From positions 1,922,001 through 1,986,000 of the forward strand of contig NZ_JACBZH010000001.1 in NCBI RefSeq assembly GCF_013407855.1: 64,000 bases of DNA. The letters run 5' to 3'. A model generated the notes under the pieces. That model was not told where the DNA came from, made no database searches, and worked only from the letters and a program-made list of their open reading frames with translations. Below, piece by piece: positions 62,098 through 64,000 of the stretch; the stretch's first letter is position 1; the number at the start of each line of letters is the position of its first letter. This DNA comes from Actinopolymorpha rutila. Lineage in GTDB: Bacteria > Actinomycetota > Actinomycetes > Propionibacteriales > Actinopolymorphaceae. Both the position numbers and the translations under genes were made by a program.

Positions 62098-63999
62098 TTG
62101 CTCGAAAACGAGCCCGGCGCCGAAACGGGCGCCACACCCGAATACTCCGATCGACCCGCTGCCGACACCGGTGGCTCGCCGCCGCAGGCAGACGGCCCGC
62201 CGCAGGAGCCGGAGGCGTCGAGCACCACGCCGCGGCGCACCACCCGTAAGCGCGCGAGCCGGGCGAAGAAGGCCGCCGCGCCGGCCGAGGCCACCGCGGA
62301 CGCTGAGTCCCCGTCGGGTTCGGCCGAAGGTACGGCTGACGGCGCGCCCGACAGCGCGGCTGACGGTGCGGCCGAGGAGCAGAAGCCGGCGCCGCGCAAG
62401 CGAGCCGCCGCCAAGCGCACCCGGGCCAAGAAGGCCGCGGCGCCGAAGAACATCCAGCCGGAGAACGCCCCGCCGGAGGACGTAGCGACGTCCGCCCCGG
62501 CCGAGGCGGCGCCGGCCGCGAGCGGCGAGCCGGCGAAGGTCCAGTCCGCGGCCGAGCAGCAGGCCCCGTCCGAGCGGGCAGCACAGGTGTCGGCCGGCTC
62601 GACCGAGCCCGCCGAACCCGCCGAACCCGCCGGTCCCCCCGAGCGCGACCGGCCTGCCGAGTCCACCGGATCCACCGGACAGCCGCAGGGCGGCCCCGAG
62701 GCTCCGGCCGCAGTGGCCTTCCAGCCGCCGACCGTGCTGTTCCAGCCGCCGGCGATCGAGACTCCGTCGACGGCTCCCGCCGAGAAGACCCCCGCTGGGG
62801 AGCCGGCCGAGTCCGGTGAGCAGAAGCCGTCGCGGCGCCGGCGTACCCGCGGCGGAGCGGCCGCGGAGGCTGCCGAGACCAACCAGACCGCCGAGACCGC
62901 CAGGACCGATCAGGCGGACACCGACAAGCAGGGCCAGCCGGACCAGGCCGCCGAGGCGGACAGCGCCGGGGCCGACGGCGCCGGCAGGTCCACCCGGGGT
63001 CGGCGCGGCCGCAGGGCCGAACCCGTCACCGACGAGGCTGACAGCGACGACTCCGACGACGGCGAGGAGTCCGAGGGCGGCCGCCGTCGCCGCCGCCGTC
63101 GCGGCGGACGCCGTAGGAACAAGAACGGCACCGACGACGACTCCACCGCGGACTCCACCTCCGACGAGGCCGCTCAGGCCGGCGCCGACGGAGCGGCGGA
63201 GTCTCCGGGCGCGGAGTCGGAGGACTCCGAGGACGACTCCGACGAGGACGGTGCTGGTTCGCGTCGCCGCCGTCGCCGGCGCCGCCGGCGCGGTGAGTCC
63301 ACCGACGCCTCGCCGGACGACCCCGAGCACACCGTCGTCAAGGTGCGCGAACCCCGCAAGGGTGACGACGAGCCGAGCGCCCTGGAGGGGTCGACCCGGC
63401 TGGAGGCCAAGAAGCAGCGCCGTCGCGAGGGCCGCGAAGCCGGCCGTCGCCGGCCGCCGATCCTCACCGAGTCGGAGTTCCTGGCCCGCCGCGAGGCCGT
63501 CAAGCGGACGATGGTGATCCGTCAGCAGCGTGACCGGACCCAGATCGCGGTGCTCGAGGACGACGTACTCGTCGAGCACTACGTCACCCGCGAGTCGCAG
63601 TCGTCGATGATCGGCAACGTCTACCTCGGGCGGGTTCAGAACGTCCTGCCCAGCATGGAGGCGGCCTTCATCGACATCGGCCGCGGCCGCAACGCGGTGC
63701 TCTACGCGGGCGAGGTCGACTGGAACGGCCTGGGCCACGAGAACCAGCCCCGCCGGATCGAGCTCGCGCTCAAGTCCGGGCAGAGCGTGCTGGTCCAGGT
63801 GACCAAGGACCCGATCGGCCACAAGGGCGCCCGGCTGACCAGCCAGGTGAGCCTGCCCGGCCGCTACCTGGTCTACGTACCCCACGGCTCGATGAACGGC
63901 ATCAGCCGCAAGCTTCCCGACACCGAGCGCAGCCGGCTCAAGGCACTGCTGAAGGACATCGTTCCCGACGAGGCCGGTGTGGTCGTACGCACCGCCGCC
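62098..63999 (+). CDS. rne: Ribonuclease E/G, N-terminal part (3' end outside window)
   Basis: Endoribonuclease that starts mRNA decay and processes rRNA. The window holds 634 codons, open at the right edge. TTG 62098 is the start: GGAG lies 6 bases upstream. The first 460 residues are a disordered extension: Ala/Pro/Glu-rich, then acidic clusters alternating with Arg runs (GRRRRRRRRGGRRR; SRRRRRRRRRRRGE). The catalytic part then begins (RRPPILTESEFLARREAVKRTMVIRQQRDRTQIAVLED), with the S1 domain from about 502 (SMIGNVYLGRVQNVLPSMEAAFIDIG). The DNase I-like metal site and zinc link are beyond the window. The 201-base leader 61897-62097 shows no clear gene. Confidence 0.93.
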   Translation, partial: MLENEPGAETGATPEYSDRPAADTGGSPPQADGPPQEPEASSTTPRRTTRKRASRAKKAAAPAEATADAESPSGSAEGTADGAPDSAADGAAEEQKPAPRKRAAAKRTRAKKAAAPKNIQPENAPPEDVATSAPAEAAPAASGEPAKVQSAAEQQAPSERAAQVSAGSTEPAEPAEPAGPPERDRPAESTGSTGQPQGGPEAPAAVAFQPPTVLFQPPAIETPSTAPAEKTPAGEPAESGEQKPSRRRRTRGGAAAEAAETNQTAETARTDQADTDKQGQPDQAAEADSAGADGAGRSTRGRRGRRAEPVTDEADSDDSDDGEESEGGRRRRRRRGGRRRNKNGTDDDSTADSTSDEAAQAGADGAAESPGAESEDSEDDSDEDGAGSRRRRRRRRRRGESTDASPDDPEHTVVKVREPRKGDDEPSALEGSTRLEAKKQRRREGREAGRRRPPILTESEFLARREAVKRTMVIRQQRDRTQIAVLEDDVLVEHYVTRESQSSMIGNVYLGRVQNVLPSMEAAFIDIGRGRNAVLYAGEVDWNGLGHENQPRRIELALKSGQSVLVQVTKDPIGHKGARLTSQVSLPGRYLVYVPHGSMNGISRKLPDTERSRLKALLKDIVPDEAGVVVRTAA

Positions 64000-64000
64000 G

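Noticed and set aside
62816-63517. Alternate-frame Arg/Pro/Thr-rich open frames in the rne N-terminal region
   Set aside because: They are shadows of the highly biased Ala/Arg/Glu coding sequence of rne.

Overview
The window is about 72% GC with dense, often translationally coupled genes (ATGA and GTGA overlaps). It carries a GlgE-pathway cluster (glgB, maltokinase, treS, glgE, glgP), a valS-folC-DUF4233-ndk core, and the actinobacterial trio radical SAM (TIGR03960), DUF2344 (TIGR03936) and RNase E/G. These point to an actinomycete. Propionibacteriales (Kribbella, Actinopolymorpha or Nocardioides relatives) is my best guess, but that is inference. No rRNA, tRNA, insertion sequence, phage gene or CRISPR array is visible.

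Layout. 1-9773: one long + strand operon for uptake and breakdown of a sugar or polyol: binding protein (5' end missing), two permeases, two different ATPases, a 2-hydroxyacid dehydrogenase, an erythritol-kinase-like FGGY kinase, a class II aldolase and a GlpD-like dehydrogenase. 9803-11361: a divergent DUF899/HxlR pair. 11385-13360: a NarL-type two-component system. 13474-19786: a second FGGY kinase, a thioredoxin-TPR protein with a collagen-like linker, a membrane protein with a lipoprotein partner, and a GNAT-Nudix fusion. 19787-20731: a gene-poor stretch full of hairpins, a possible 62-residue protein and a perfect terminator. 20732-32939: the glycogen/trehalose/maltose-1-phosphate cluster, with glgE and glgP divergent from a palindrome-rich gap.

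32943-42585 has two valyl-tRNA synthetases of different types. The first is preceded by a leaderless 29-codon reading frame whose Val codons sit in the loop of a strong hairpin, which suggests attenuation. Between them lie two small membrane proteins, a GNAT protein and an unusual HTH/coiled-coil/Clp-N/double ClpX-zinc-finger protein with a perfect palindrome in its promoter region. 42617-46231: a WYL regulator divergent from an ABC-2 exporter, lying between valS and folC. 46403-48681: folC, DUF4233 and ndk. 48719-58851: an accessory block (MntH, a clostridial-type GluRS, a second WYL regulator, DUF2461-like, DinB-ankyrin, sulfatase, a 17-bp tandem repeat, a DUF1707 protein and a membrane protein). 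It occupies the place where Streptomyces has mreBCD and its PBP/RodA genes. 59057-64000: radical SAM, DUF2344 and the start of RNase E/G, open at the right edge.

Many genes share one promoter layout: a TAnnnT-like -10 box ending 6-8 bases before an ATG or GTG. This indicates widespread leaderless transcription and decides several starts given below.
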